From the NCBI GenBank assembly GCA_947095535.1, contig OX352774.1:207626965-207690964 (forward strand): a stretch of DNA of 64,000 nt, in the 5' to 3' direction. The stretch's first letter is position 1, and each line of letters opens with the position of its first letter. Source of the stretch: Poecilobothrus nobilitatus (taxonomy: Eukaryota; Arthropoda; Insecta; Diptera; Dolichopodidae). Positions 36,986 to 48,769 of the stretch are shown here, piece by piece. A program made the position numbers and the translations under genes. The notes beneath the pieces were generated by a model. The model ran no database searches. It worked only from the letters and a program-made list of their open reading frames with translations, and was not told the origin of the DNA.

Positions 36986-38310
36986 GTTGAAAGTTTTATA
37001 AAACTAATGATGATTTTTTGGAGTCCTAGAATAGACCACTTGTATCAAACTGTGCTCTATTATTAGACCAGATTTCTAATGTATGTAGATGAAACAAGTT
37101 GTGCAAAGAAGGAAAAAAAATCTAGGGTTTTATATTTTAATAATTTTATCTTAAAATACCACTAATGCATTAGATAAATAATATGATAACTTTATCAATT
37201 AAAAATTACAAATAAACCATATTTCATTTTCCTATTTAGTAGTTATGCAAAAAGTTTCGCAATAGATGGAACATTTTATATATCTGGCCAGAAAAATATT
37301 TTATAGACAAATAAAAAAATATTCGATATTGAATTGCTCTTTTGTCAATTATCAAAAGGTAATTTATAGTTTCTAATATCTATAGAAAATATATTTTAAT
37401 GAACTTTTAAGATTTTCATATATAGAGTTACAGGACTTTTTATTTAACGATAAACCTAAAAATATTTTTATTCTCAGATAAGAAATTTCAAAAAAAAAAT
37501 ACAAGATTAAGTTATGCTATTGTACTATTTTTTCCTTGTTTCAACTTATCCTATCACATATGATTGTTACTTTGATTGCAAAGCACTTTTTATAAAATAA
37601 TAATTCAAATAATATATCCTTTCCTTAACTGTTTCACCATATAGTTAACATATATTTTACAGTTTAAATTCGAATCTATTTAAGTTTTTTTAAAATTTTT
37701 ATTATGACAACTTAATTTAAAATCAATATTCCAAAACTACACAGCAACATGTTTAAAACTCTGGAAATTATTACAAACCAATTATTCATATAAAAAAATT
37801 AGTTTTCCTTTTTTTTTTTCATTCATTACAACCATGTATTCAGTTATCACGAATTCAACAAAAAAAAAAAAACCAAAATAAATAAATCAATTTCTTACCT
37901 AATTATCGTGACACAATGTCCGTTCCTTAAATTCAATTCAACAAAATAAAATAAATAAAATTCAATAGAGAAAAGAATCATAGTTTTTATATTTAATATA
38001 CAATAAATCAATTTAATACATTCAATATATTAAAAAATTTAAACTTTAATTGAATCACTTTACAATTGAAAAATCATTTCATTTTTTTTTATATTATTTT
38101 TAAAATTCAATTTGTGGCCAACACCCATTTATCCAATTATTATTTTTTTTTTTTTTTTTTTTTTTTTTGTGTTTTATCTTCATCATTAGATTATTTGAAC
38201 AGATTTTACAGTATTTCTTTGCCTCCTGAATTTTTTTTTTTTTATTTTCTAGAATTGAAAAAAACATAAAAATAAACCAAAATATTTCCTGGTTCATAAC
38301 TTCATTCCGA
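36986..38310. other. A+T-rich spacer; possible small exon signal
   Basis: On the minus strand, TTGAATTTAAG|GAACGGACATTG ... ATAATTAG|GTAAGAAAT near 37,903-37,930 could bound a 27-base exon, but nothing confirms it. A T-run of about 26 occupies 38,143-38,168, and the frames crossing it are artefacts. Confidence 0.3.
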
Positions 38311-38359
38311 AATTGAATTGAATTGAATTGAATTGAATCGGATCGAATCGAATCGAATC
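38311..38359 (+). repeat. Pentanucleotide microsatellite (AATTG)n to (AATCG)n
   Basis: Five units of AATTG followed without a break by four units of AATCG. The second block shares a single T-to-C change in every unit, showing expansion after the mutation. Confidence 0.85.
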
Positions 38360-39737
38360 AAAATCAAATTAAATTAAATTTGAATCGAAATAATCACTGA
38401 GGAGTCCATAATGAATTTACAAAAAAAAAAAAAATAACAAAATTTTAAATATTTGGAAGCTATGCTATCCCATTGATTTCTCAATTTTTGATGAAAAAAA
38501 AAAAGCTGTAGGGTCAAATTGATAATATTTCGCACCAATTAAGAAAAAAAAAAAAAAACCATACACACAAATAATTTTTTACATTAAGATTTTGATTTAA
38601 AAAACAAAAAAAAAAAAAATCATTTCCCAGCATAATTGAAAGCAAAAGCGTTTAAGCTACTGCAAAACAAAAACACTTATTTTGTGCAATTAATTCAACC
38701 GTAAAAATAAAATCAAAGTTAAGTCAGTGTAAATAGAAACATTAAAAAAGAAATATAAAATAAAATAAATTCAAAATACCATAAAGTGATTCTTAAGTTA
38801 TAAAAATGACCTCGAATAGTTTTCTGCACGATTAGTTGCGCTTTTATTTTAGCAGAACCCCCCTCATATGCTACAAGATAATACATATTATATTATAATA
38901 ATATTTACTATATATATATACATAGTGCACAGTATGAATAAATTTTTTTTAGTTATTACAACACCATAGAAAACTATAATATTATTACAGTGAGCAAAAT
39001 TCATATGAAAACAGGCATTAAACTTTTATTTCTATATATGAATAGAAGTTGAAGTTCAACAAATGCAGAAGTTTTATTGATAAATTCAAGCTTATGGATT
39101 ATTTAAGAGATAAAATGCCAACAGATATAGAAAACGCAATCAAACAGAACTATGCGTATTTTTATTAAATCTTATTTGAAATATAGTAAATTACAGTTCT
39201 ATAATAAAACGAAAACTGCAAAAATAAAATTTTGCCCGATTGGAAGCTAATATTAGATATAGCCTCGATATTTGTATTTTAATCAAAGCTACCGTACCGT
39301 TAGTAGATCATATATGACTCCAATAGAAGATATTTGACGAAAATGACTAAAATTAATATTAATATTTTTCCAACGCAGATTGTAATACAAAAAGTTTATT
39401 TTCATTTTCATCAAAAGTTCATAAATTTGATCGATTTGGCATCGAATATATTTTTAAACTGTCCTTATTTGAACTTTTCCTTCTTAATTTCAAATTTAAA
39501 AAGTGCACATTTTAAAAAATTGTTTGTCTTATGTTGCTGATAATTCTATTAAATTTCTTAAAATTCTACGACCACTTAAAGACTGTGAAATTGTGTTACA
39601 CAGTTGTTGTCATAAAGAAAAGTATGCTAAGTAATGGTGAAATTTTAAAATGTTTGCATGCCAAACCTCTTAAACGCATTTAATCTCATAAATTAAACTT
39701 TTTTATTAAATATATATTTATTTATTTTTTTTTTTTG
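38360..39737. other. A+T-rich spacer, nothing firm
   Basis: The 38,630-38,830 stretch (ACAAAAACACTT ... TTAAGTCAGTGTAAATAG) has the look of an insect leader with an initiator-like TCAGT, but no TATA box, donor or coding frame can be tied to it. Confidence 0.3.
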
Positions 39738-39840
39738 CGAGGGTAGGTGGGAATCATCGAAAGACACTATAGAGAAATGAAAACAAGCACGAGTCCTCTA
39801 TGAGTGTGTAGGACTTTAACCCATTAAACCCCACCTTCCT
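39738..39840 (-). mobile_element. Possible SINE-like fragment
   Basis: Less A+T-rich than its flanks. On the minus strand it reads GGTTTAATGGGTTAAAGTCC, an A-box-like start, followed by GAGGACTCGTGC and ending ATAGTGTCTTTCGATGATTC. The last part resembles sequence at 4,250 and 17,550. There is no clear B box, so the identity is weak. Confidence 0.3.
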
Positions 39841-39886
39841 TTTTAGACCAAACAATAGGTTATATACGACCTTTGGTACTAATGTA

Positions 39887-40047
39887 CTGCCTGGCCAGAA
39901 AAAGTTGAGTTAAGGAATGAAAATAGATTTCAAATTGGTAGGCATATTGTGAACAAAGTTGTTAATATTCACCTTAGTTTGGTTTCCCCGCCATAAACAA
40001 AATGATGCGAAAATAAATCAACTTTTTCCTTTCAGGTGTAGTTGCAG
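39887..40047. mobile_element. Small TA-flanked MITE (Tc1/mariner-like ends)
   Basis: The left end reads CTGCCTGGCCAGAAAAAGTT and the right end, on the minus strand, CTGCAACTACACCTGAAAGG then AAAAAGTTGA. The outer CTGC and inner AAAAAGTTGA blocks match; the right arm has about nine extra bases between them. TA lies at both borders (39,885-39,886 and 40,048-40,049). The 161-base interior is non-coding. CTGCCTGGCC ends are familiar from some Tc1-like elements. Confidence 0.5.
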
Positions 40048-41274
40048 TACAAGTATTAAATTAAAAAATACATAATTATTTTGTCTACATTATATTATTA
40101 TATTTTATATAATATTTAAAGATGACCGAGATTAGAATCCAAGATTTTTTTAATTGAAAAACCGATGACTTTCGTACTGTGCCTATTAAAGGTTCATTTT
40201 ATTTACCAAAGTTTATTTTATTTAACGTTTATTTTTGAAAACAAGACTGACTGTATACAATATATATAACTTTAATAAAATTTCACACAGTGTATAAGTC
40301 TTTGTCTTTATCTTAAATTAAAATTATATTAAAAATCTGTATTAATAAATAACTGACATTGATAAGTATATGGTATAAATAAAATATTTGTAAAACTTTA
40401 AAATATCACTAAATGTTTTATCTTTTAAGCACAATATTTTCAACTTGAATGTTATTAGTACAAGTACAGTATTTATTTTTATAATTGTTTAAAGGTGCTA
40501 GGTTAATTTATTTTAAAATATTGACTAATTTACTAATAGTACAAATAAAATCTTTAAGAATTCTTTAAAAATAATTTTGGATTCAAAGTTGTTTTAGAAA
40601 AAAAAACGAAAAAGAAAAAAAAAATTGTGGTAGTCCTAGAAAATATTTGTTGTGTAAATGATTTAATAAATAATTTGTGATTTATAACATTTCAGTATTG
40701 TTATGTAACATTAGATGTATTCGTTAGTTTTTTTTTTTTTTTTCTTGAAGGTTTTTTCTAATTCTGATCCCATTTTTATTTTTATTTTAATTGAATTAAT
40801 ACTTAAATTTATTTTATACAATATATACATATTTTGTTTTATAATCAAGAAGATCAAATTTCATATTCTAGTTTTTGAACTTTGCAATAAATTATGTACA
40901 TAAATATTATAAAAAAAAAAAAAAATTAAGTTCATTGGCATTAAGAATGATTTTAACATTGTAAGGTGATGTTTTATTGTTTGAATTAATAATAAATGTA
41001 TAAATTTTAAGGTAAACAGAAGTTATTCAGTATTTTTCCTTATTATTGAAGTATTAAAATTCAAAATAAGAAATTAATATGGGTTAGATTTAATTATATT
41101 TCGTCGCCAAAATCCGGGCAGTCTATTTCTTTTCAAATCGTCAAACAAAACCATTTTAGATAATTTTACAATTATTTCTTTTTATGAACAAAACCATCAT
41201 TTACTTATAGGATATTTTTAGCAGTATTCTTATTTCTATAAAGAAATATTTCTCACCAAGATTCGTATAGCTTC
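40048..41274. other. A+T-rich spacer, nothing recognised
   Basis: No repeat or exon signal can be supported. Confidence 0.45.
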
Positions 41275-41590
41275 TTTTATGCTAAATTCATTGCTTCAAT
41301 AAATTAGTTCGGCACTCATAAGAGTATATGTTTTTCATATGTATAATTTGAATTCACTCATTTTTCAAATTTAGTGAGATATTTTTTTTTTTCTCTTTGA
41401 TTTATTCTTAACTTTTAATATGGCACTTTTTTCTTAACTGTCATTTTTATGACATATTCAAAAAAAAAATTTTTTTGTAATAATAATTTGCATTTTTGTA
41501 TGCGGTAGAAATCTTCTCAAGTCATGAATTGCCAAGCAGTTAGAGATTCTTAAAAAAAAAAGTGCAGAAGTAATTTGACGAAGCAATGAA
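41275..41590. repeat. Imperfect inverted repeat pair, about 33-base arms
   Basis: TGCTAAATTCATTGCTTCAA at about 41,280 is matched, on the opposite strand, by TGCTGGATTCATTGCTTCGT at about 41,590, with similarity continuing into AAATTAnTTCnGC. The arms face each other across about 240 bases. There is no target duplication or ORF; it may be an old MITE. Confidence 0.4.
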
Positions 41591-42600
41591 TCCAGCACTA
41601 GATCTTATATAAATATGGTAATATTACCAAAGATTTTTCTTAAACTTCAACTATTTTCAATTTCTTGAGATTCTCTGAATTGCTTAATAGTATGATTTGA
41701 ACATGTACCCATTTTAGGGTTTATACCCAATATTATATATACATAATGGCTCATGCATTAAATTCAGGTTAGTTTTTACCGTTACGCCATTTGTAATTAT
41801 TAGCTATATGCACTTTTAAAAGTTCAGTTCGAAATAAATTTTAGAACTGAACTTCAGAAATTTCAGTAGGTAATAAAGTTCAGTTCGTTTTACTGAAAAA
41901 AAAATTTCTTTTTAATACAAGTTATAAAAAAATAAGAATAGATTAAGTTAGATTCCCTTAAAATAATATAATCTAATGAATAATTGTTTGTTTACCGAAA
42001 ACTCTTACAATTCAGAAATTTTCACAGTTCTTTGCTATTTTTTTCTACAGCAATTTCAAAATAAGTTCTTATCTGTTGTGTTAATGTATTTTCCATATGT
42101 ACATACATACTCTAAATGTATTTATTATATATCTTTAATTATAAAACTTTCTTTATTTTCCTTATTTTTGGGGTTTCACTGTTTAGTTTATTGCCTCCCG
42201 TCTTGTTATGATAAATTTACATCTGCTATTCTCACGCTTAGTTCGAAAATTCAAATGAATAGAAAATAACAGTAAAACAAAAGTTTGAATAAACTTTATT
42301 TCATCAATTTAAATACCGTATCAAAAATGGATAAAAAAAAAAAAAAACTAAATATTAATCAGAATTTTTTAAATCAAAAATTAAATGCTAAAAATTTTAA
42401 AAAATATTTCAAATAAATAATTCTAAATTTTTGTCAAAGAAAACAAATTATAAAAATTTAAATATTTGCGAATTAATTGGTTTAATTGCTAAATTACTAT
42501 ATAATAAAATAATATAAAGAAAAAAAAATCTCATTCATATCATTTCAAAGTATATTTAAAAATATTTCTTTAAAAATACAACCATTTTAAATATCCTTAC
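41591..42600. other. Upstream region of the acidic-protein exon
   Basis: A+T-rich, with repeated GTTCAGTTCG-type words at 41,822 and 41,880. The 97-codon frame at 41,976 is hydrophobic and T-driven and has no splice or start support, so it is not called. No promoter was recognised. Confidence 0.35.
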
Positions 42601-42650
42601 CTATATACATACATATATATTTTTTATATTTTTTTTTTTTTTTTTTTTAG
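42601..42650 (+). promoter_or_regulatory. Strong splice acceptor of the acidic-protein exon
   Basis: A T-tract of more than 20 bases ends in TTTTAG at 42,645-42,650, followed 10 bases later by the start codon. It implies an untranslated upstream exon and a 5' UTR intron. Confidence 0.6.
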
Positions 42651-42660
42651 ATTTCACAAA

Positions 42661-43542
42661 ATGGTGATGTTTTCTAATTCATTTTTAGATATGGATAAAA
42701 AAACGATTGCTTTATTCTCAGCTGGTGTTGTACTTGGTTGTGTTTATTATAATATGTATTCATGTAAATGTAAAGAAACTTTAATATCAAATGAAGAAGA
42801 TGAAATAGATGTTTTAGAATCAAATTCAATTTCCTTGTTCAATATTGGTCGACAATTATTAACATATAAACCAACCGAAATTTATGATAAAGTATATTCT
42901 AATACTGCAATTACTATGAAAAATGAATCATCTGAACTTGATACAAATAAATCCCATAATATGATTACTGATAGTGAATCATCTGATTTAACATACAATA
43001 GTTTATTACTTATTGAGAAAAATGTACTAAATGATAATATTAATAAAAATTCAGAAGAATCAAATTTTAGTAAAAATGAATTAAATGAAAATATTAAAAA
43101 AGATTTAACAAATTTAAGTCAAAAAATATCAAATTTAAGTTTAGAAATTGATTCAAAAAAAGATGAAAAAAATGAATCAAATATATGTATTTTAAATTAT
43201 TCCGAAAAAAATGATACAAATGAATCAGATAGCAATTTTGATCAAAAAGATGATTGTTTACTTATTGGTGATATTGATATTGGTGACGATGATGATTGTG
43301 ACGATGATGATGGTGAAGATGATAATGATGATGATGATGATGGTGAAAATTATAATAATTCATCTAATAAATTTAATAAAAAATCATCTCAAGTATTTCA
43401 ATCATATACAATAGAAGATAATAATCATGAATATGATGTTATTAAATCTTTACCTACAAATGATAGTAATTCAATGACAAGTGAAGAAATTAGTGCTATT
43501 AATCATACAAGTAACAAAATTATACCAGTTCATAGTGAATGA
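42661..43542 (+). CDS. Orphan N-terminally anchored, coiled-coil, acidic protein (293 aa)
   Basis: This is the only long intact frame in the window, and it uses codons consistently along its length. The start is chosen because CACAAAATGG is a good insect initiation context just after the splice acceptor; Met11 (MDKKTIAL) is a possible alternative. Domains visible: residues 13-14 are Lys-Lys; 15-33 (TIALFSAGVVLGCVYYNMY) are one hydrophobic segment, likely a signal anchor; Cys27, Cys35 and Cys37 cluster at its end. Residues 141-165 form a short coiled coil with hydrophobics at 145, 149, 152, 156, 159 and 163 (perfect 4-3 spacing). Residues 209-229 are almost all Asp/Glu, encoded by a GAT-rich tract. 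The remainder is rich in Ser and Asn and probably disordered. An N-terminal anchor with a cytosolic tail suggests an outer mitochondrial or ER membrane adaptor, but that is inference; no family is recognised. The frame ends with TGA, so this looks like the sole coding exon. A 67-codon frame inside it is a shadow. Confidence 0.8.
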   Translation: MVMFSNSFLDMDKKTIALFSAGVVLGCVYYNMYSCKCKETLISNEEDEIDVLESNSISLFNIGRQLLTYKPTEIYDKVYSNTAITMKNESSELDTNKSHNMITDSESSDLTYNSLLLIEKNVLNDNINKNSEESNFSKNELNENIKKDLTNLSQKISNLSLEIDSKKDEKNESNICILNYSEKNDTNESDSNFDQKDDCLLIGDIDIGDDDDCDDDDGEDDNDDDDDGENYNNSSNKFNKKSSQVFQSYTIEDNNHEYDVIKSLPTNDSNSMTSEEISAINHTSNKIIPVHSE

Positions 43543-43587
43543 ATTGAATGAATGAATCAAGCAATATATAAGTTAAAAGAAACACAG

Positions 43588-43593
43588 AATAAA
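43588..43593 (+). terminator. Candidate polyadenylation signal of the acidic-protein gene
   Basis: AATAAA 46 bases after the TGA. Another could lie further on, since the hexamer is frequent here. Confidence 0.35.
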
Positions 43594-44699
43594 AATAGAA
43601 AAAAAATACCGCAGTCTGAAAATTTTTTAGTAAATTAAAATTTATGTTTTCTTTTTCTTTTGAGAAAATTTTTCAATTCTCAATAATACACATAATATTT
43701 GTTTCCTTAAATTTATTGGTATTTTTTTTTACTTTTTTATATGGTAAAAATGAATGGTAATTAAAAATTAATTTCCCAAAAATGAATTTAATTAGTTTTA
43801 AATCTCTTAAGTTTTTATTTTTTTTTTTTTTTTATATTATACGAAATTTTTTTTAATTAATTTTTTGGTCAAATTTTGTCACAGTCAAATGTAATTATAT
43901 AAATCATATTATGATTTCTAATTACCAAACACCAATTTTTCTTTTTTAATTATTTATTAACTACGATTTCTATAATTTATTTTTCAAATTTATTATTATT
44001 GCAATAAAATTTCAAACTCTCCCACATAATTTAAATCTCAAAACAACAAAATGACAATAAAAAAAAAATTGCTTCAATAAATGACATTTGTTGACAGCAA
44101 TCAACACGCAGTATTAGTTTCTATACATTGTTTAAAAAAAAATTAATTTATAGGAAAGCATGCATTGTAACACTGTTAAAAATTTGAAAAAAAAAAAAAT
44201 TAAATTAGTTTAATGATTAAATTTTTAGATGTAAATTGATAGTGTCAAAGGGAAGTCTTAAATGGTTTCTCTGTAATAACATGGAAAATATGAACTAATC
44301 ATTTATTCATATAAGCTGTAAATGACTCAAAAAACAAAGTACTTTTTTTTTTCATTTTATTTTTTTTTTTCAGATATATCTCAATAACAAAGCATTTAAA
44401 ATAGAAGAGGCTACCTTCGACAAAACAATCCACTAAATAAATTTATTTAAACATCGATTTTATAATCAACTATAAAACTACTATTTAGTATTTGTAATAT
44501 TATTCTTTTTATAATTACCTAATTAGTATATAAAACAGTAAAACATAAAAATATATCACCAACATTGAACAAATTATTGATATTCTGATTTTATATATAA
44601 CTCAACCATAAGACCCTCATAAGACTCTCATCTTATTAATTTTTTTGACATACATACATATTTATTTAGTAAAAAAAAGTAAAGCTAATATGTAAAATA
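43594..44699. other. A+T-rich spacer, nothing recognised
   Basis: Probably includes the rest of the 3' UTR. T-runs at 43,820 and 44,340-44,375. Confidence 0.4.
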
Positions 44700-45570
44700 T
44701 TTAAAATATTTCATATTTTTTGGCATTATTTCGTTACTTTTTGGCGTAGATTGATTTTTCTTTCTGGCATTAATTCAATTTCTCAAATTTTTTAATTTTT
44801 CTTTTTTTTTCTGGTGTTAATACATTCGAGTGTTAATTCGTAGATCCTTATAGTGATTATGTATTACATGATTATATGTCCATGGCTGCTGCAATTAATA
44901 AGCTGAAAAAATTTATTTTTCTCATATATTGCTTTATTTTTACGGTCGGCGGAAATAACCCCACAAGAAATAGTTCCCGAAAAAAAATGAAATAAGACCG
45001 CAAAATTTTGTCTCGAAAATAACACCGCAAAAAATTAAATTTCGGCGCATAAATTGGAGTGTCATTTCATGTTTTTTGCCGCCTTTTCATTTTTTTTGCT
45101 GTCTTAATTCATTTTCTTTTTGGGGCATTATTTCTCATGAAATAATCTCCCATAGCAAAGTAATTTTGCAAATGATATAATCCCGCAAGACATTATATTT
45201 TGCAGCACCTTTCATTATTTTGAGGGATTATTTCATTTTCATAATAAGAAAAAAGCCTATAATTCAAAATCTTGTATATAAATAAATATTCTGGGAAAAA
45301 AGAATACACTGATTGCGTAGCCAATTCTAAAATCCCTTTTGTTTTTCGGGATTTTGTTGTTCGTGCAAATATAGTGATCCCTTAATTAACATATGTATGT
45401 TATTTAAGTTTTCTTAGTATAGATAACATGTTAAAAGAACTTGGGGGGATTATTTCATTTTCATAATTTTGTTAAAAATGTAATTTTCCACAATTTTTTT
45501 GGGTGTTATTACATTTTTTTTTTTGGTTGATTATTTTTTGTGGGACTATTTACCGCAGCCTATTTTTACT
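44700..45570. mobile_element. Fold-back element B, built of degenerate short repeats
   Basis: The clearest arms are at 44,938-45,060 and 45,440-45,568. The left reads GCGGAAATAACCCCACAAGA; the right, on the minus strand, reads GCGGTAAATAGTCCCACAAA. Similarity continues through ATGAAATAAGACCGC against ATGTAATAACACCCA. The arms and much of the middle consist of units of about 20-27 bases around AAATAAnnCCGCAAAA in one orientation, or TTTTTGGGGCATTATTTCATT in the other. Similar units extend left to about 44,700. There is no ORF. The unit resembles that of the element at 1397-2342 (GAAAATAATGCCCCAGGCAA), so the two are probably one family. Confidence 0.6.
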
Positions 45571-46779
45571 CTTATTAAATAAAATAAAAAATATTTGTAT
45601 CCAACAGTACCTATTAAGCACCAAGTTTAACTATAATTTAGGAATCCAAATGTAATAATCTCCAAAAAAAAAAAAAAACAACCATTTTAGGTTATCCTCA
45701 TCTTATTATTCGCATTTCAATTACAATTACATAGAACAACTCCTTACCACTAATATCTACAGATTTTATTGCATCAATTTATACTTGGAATAGTTAAATT
45801 ACAACTCTCAACTCATTTGTAATACCATTCGAAACCAAAATAAAAGAATATGAAAAAAAAAAGTAAACTAAACAGAAAAAAGGTAGTATTGTTTTAATAA
45901 AAGTGGTAGTATCTAAAAATAAACTTAGTATTTATTAATAATATAGGAAAAAAAATATACAGAGCAAAAATAAGAAGAAAACAAAAAACAGATTGTGGAA
46001 AAACTACATTATAATGTTGTCACATTTTGATGTGCACATGTACACAATTACATGTTTTATTCCAACAATCCAACATTATTTTCATATAGTTAGTCTTTTT
46101 TGTTGCCGATTTTTTTTTTCTTCTTCTTATTTATCTAATACTTCTTCTAAAAAATTTTTAAATTGCATAATTTTTGTGTCTTTCGTTAGTTTTTCATCTG
46201 AATTTGTGGTTTTTTTTTGATTGATGTAATGCATCAGTAGTATTGCCAATAATTCAATCTTTCGGTAGACTAAAGAAGTTTTTGGAACAGAAAAATTTTT
46301 TTATTTGTAAAAAACAAAAACAAAAAAAAATATACAAAAAAGAAGTTAAAAAGGGTAAAGTAAGAGAGAAAAAAAAATACATTCAAACAATAAAACATTC
46401 ACATCATTATAAAATTGATGAGTTAAATAGCCATCGGTAATAAATTTGCACAATAATTTTAATGCCATATGCTTTGACTGTATGTTTTTGTAAAATTTTT
46501 TTTTTTTTATTTAAATAAATGCAATAAATGATCATACAATATTATACATAATATTATTATATTAAATATTTAATAAATCTACCAGTTTTGGATACTTTTT
46601 AGCGCATTTTCAAAATAAAATTGAAAAAATGTTCTTATATTTTATGTTATCGTCCATACATCATTATACAAAATTTTTAGGCCGTTCGAAAATAAGCCAT
46701 AAATGTATCTCCTATTATTGAGGAACTATAGCCTTACATAGGAATAGGAGACGATGGAAGAAAGCCGTAGATGTACATT
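45571..46779. other. A+T-rich spacer, nothing firm
   Basis: Frames at 45,993 and 46,243 follow T- or A-rich tracts and have no supporting signal. TCTCCTATT/AATAGGAGA at about 46,700-46,755 form a short inverted pair. Confidence 0.35.
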
Positions 46780-47085
46780 TAGACCAGTTTAGGTCGTTGT
46801 GATATTCTCAATCAGTTTTTCTGCTATTTAAACTATTGTTAGCTTATTACAAAAAGCTATAAATTGATTAAGTTCACATCCGAAAAATAATTTTCTCTCC
46901 CCAGGCACCCTCCTCTTTTTGGGATAAGAGCCGGACATTCACTCAGAAATGAAATATTGATTCCTCTTCCTCTTCATATTTGCAGCTTCTGCAAAAGTCA
47001 TATGACAAAAGTTCTAATTTTCTGGCATTTATTACCGTTAATGTGGTGATTTAGGGATAAGAGTCTAGTTGATTGCTTAAGGATA
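46780..47085 (-). pseudogene. LINE relic: C-terminal zinc-finger-like tail
   Basis: The minus-strand frames give NHHINGNKCQKI, then FCRSCKYEEEEESIFHF, then SECPALIPKR, then LGRENYFSDVNLINLQLF. This follows the order at the end of insect LINEs that carry an RNase H domain (a G-H-x-x-x-N-x-x-L box, C-x-x-C-x-x-E-E-E-T-x-x-H-x-x-x-x-C-P-x-L, then a final helix), so an I/LOA/R1-type source is likely. One frameshift and one stop fall inside the C-x-x-C ... H ... C motif. Reverse transcriptase and RNase H are missing. Confidence 0.65.
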
Positions 47086-48769
47086 ACTTAATTTAACAAA
47101 ATTGAAAAAACTCGTATCTTAAAATTGTTATAACTCAAATTATAACTCATATGTAAAAGCTTTAAAATTTGAAATGAAATTTGAATATTTGAGAATAAGA
47201 ATAAGTTTCTCAGAAAAAATATTTCTAATCCCCTCTGTTTCAGAGATATAAAGACTCAAAACTTAAATATTTTCTATTTTTAGGCATCTGAAATATGAAC
47301 TTTTGTGTAAATTATTTAAAATTAAAATTTTATTAAAATTTTGTGCAAAAATAATCACAATTCTAAAATACTCTAAAATTTCGTTTTAGATATTTGAGCA
47401 TTTTAAAACCCTTAGTTTAATTTACTTTGTGTAGTTAACATTTTGATTTTAAATGTTCTTCTTATTAATTCCACAATTAAATTTAACAATCAAAGAAAGA
47501 AAAACACATTGTAATTCTGTAAATCAAGTAATTGGTAATTTATTTTATTTTTGCATGTATAAAGATTTCTTTCTATTTCAATTCTTCAGTTTTTTTTTCT
47601 ATTAATTTTAAGGAGCGGTATATACTTTAAAAAAATTGTAGGCAGGGTACTATAAAAGTTTCTTAAATTGGTCTATAAATTTAAAAAATTTATTTTGAAA
47701 CAAATCATTCAAACGTATTTTATTGTTTTTTTTTTCAAACTTCAAAGTATATTGTTAGTTCTAGGTCGTCTTGTAGAAAAAAAAGAATAGAGGTCAAATT
47801 ACTTTAAAAAATGAAGAAGTTACTTTGGTTCCATTAAAAATATCCAAGAAAATGTATGCCTTCTGGAAAAACATTATTTAAGGAAAAATGTGTATGATGT
47901 CATAGAAGAAGTAGGAGACGAAGGCTAAAAAATTTACGGCAATTAATTAATTAATTAAGAGTATCAGATCACTGTTAAGGTCATCATTAAGTTGAAAAAA
48001 TGTTAAGGTAATGGCTAAGTTGAAAAAATTTTTATATTGACGAACGTTCGAAACTAATAAGCCACATTAACTTTTAAAAATTTTCTGATTTGATTTCTTG
48101 AAATACTTGAAAATTAAATATACGTTTTTTATTTTGTTCTTCTTCTCTTTAAACATATCTTAAACATTAGAAGAAATTTGGAACTTTTAGTTCACCTTCT
48201 TTTAACTTTATGATTAATCAATAATTTAAACGTCGCCTTATATGTTCATTAGTTCATTTTTCAAAATGATATTTAATTGGAATTGATTCTTTTCTAATAA
48301 ATCGTGGAAATAGAAGAGCGCTACTTTTTGGATTTTTAATAGCCAAAAAGTCATGGTTTTTTAATTAATATATTACTTTAAATTTAATTGTTAAAATAAA
48401 GAATTTAAAATAGATTCAAACGAAAAAATATCATGACTAATTACTTAAAAGAATTTTCTTTTTAAATAATTTTTTTCTTCTTTTTTTGTTGAAAGCAAAA
48501 AACAAGTGCTTATCTATAAAGACTACTTATTTATTTTCTTTCAGTATTTCAGGTCTTGTCTTATCATTAAAATTTTATTTTATCTTTTAATAAGAAAATA
48601 TTTTTTTAATTTTAAATTAATGCTAGAATCTTAAAACACGTTTAAATGATCGATGCTCACCAAAAACTTATGCAATAAACTTAAATTTTGTCATTTCTAA
48701 GTGTATATTTGCATCAAGCTCAAAAAACTTTTCAGATACTACAGATTTTTTTTTTATCCTTACTTCTCA
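47086..48769. other. A+T-rich spacer, nothing recognised
   Basis: The 47,100-47,420 stretch resembles family R in style (short ATTTCAGAGATATAAAGA-like phrases) but could not be aligned. Confidence 0.35.

Noticed and set aside
38066..38297. Frames on both strands over 38.1-38.3 kb
   Set aside because: They cross a T-run of about 26 and a second T-tract and consist of Phe or Lys runs.
41255..41312. Exon-like minus-strand segment (NEFSIKEAIRIL before a GTGAGA donor)
   Set aside because: The sequence is part of an inverted repeat pair with 41,552-41,590, so repeat structure explains it better.
41976..42269. 97-codon plus-strand frame
   Set aside because: Hydrophobic, T-driven composition, no good start context or splice partner, and no repeat motif.
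43211..43414. Methionine-rich frame inside the acidic-protein CDS
   Set aside because: Out-of-frame shadow of the GAT-rich aspartate tract.
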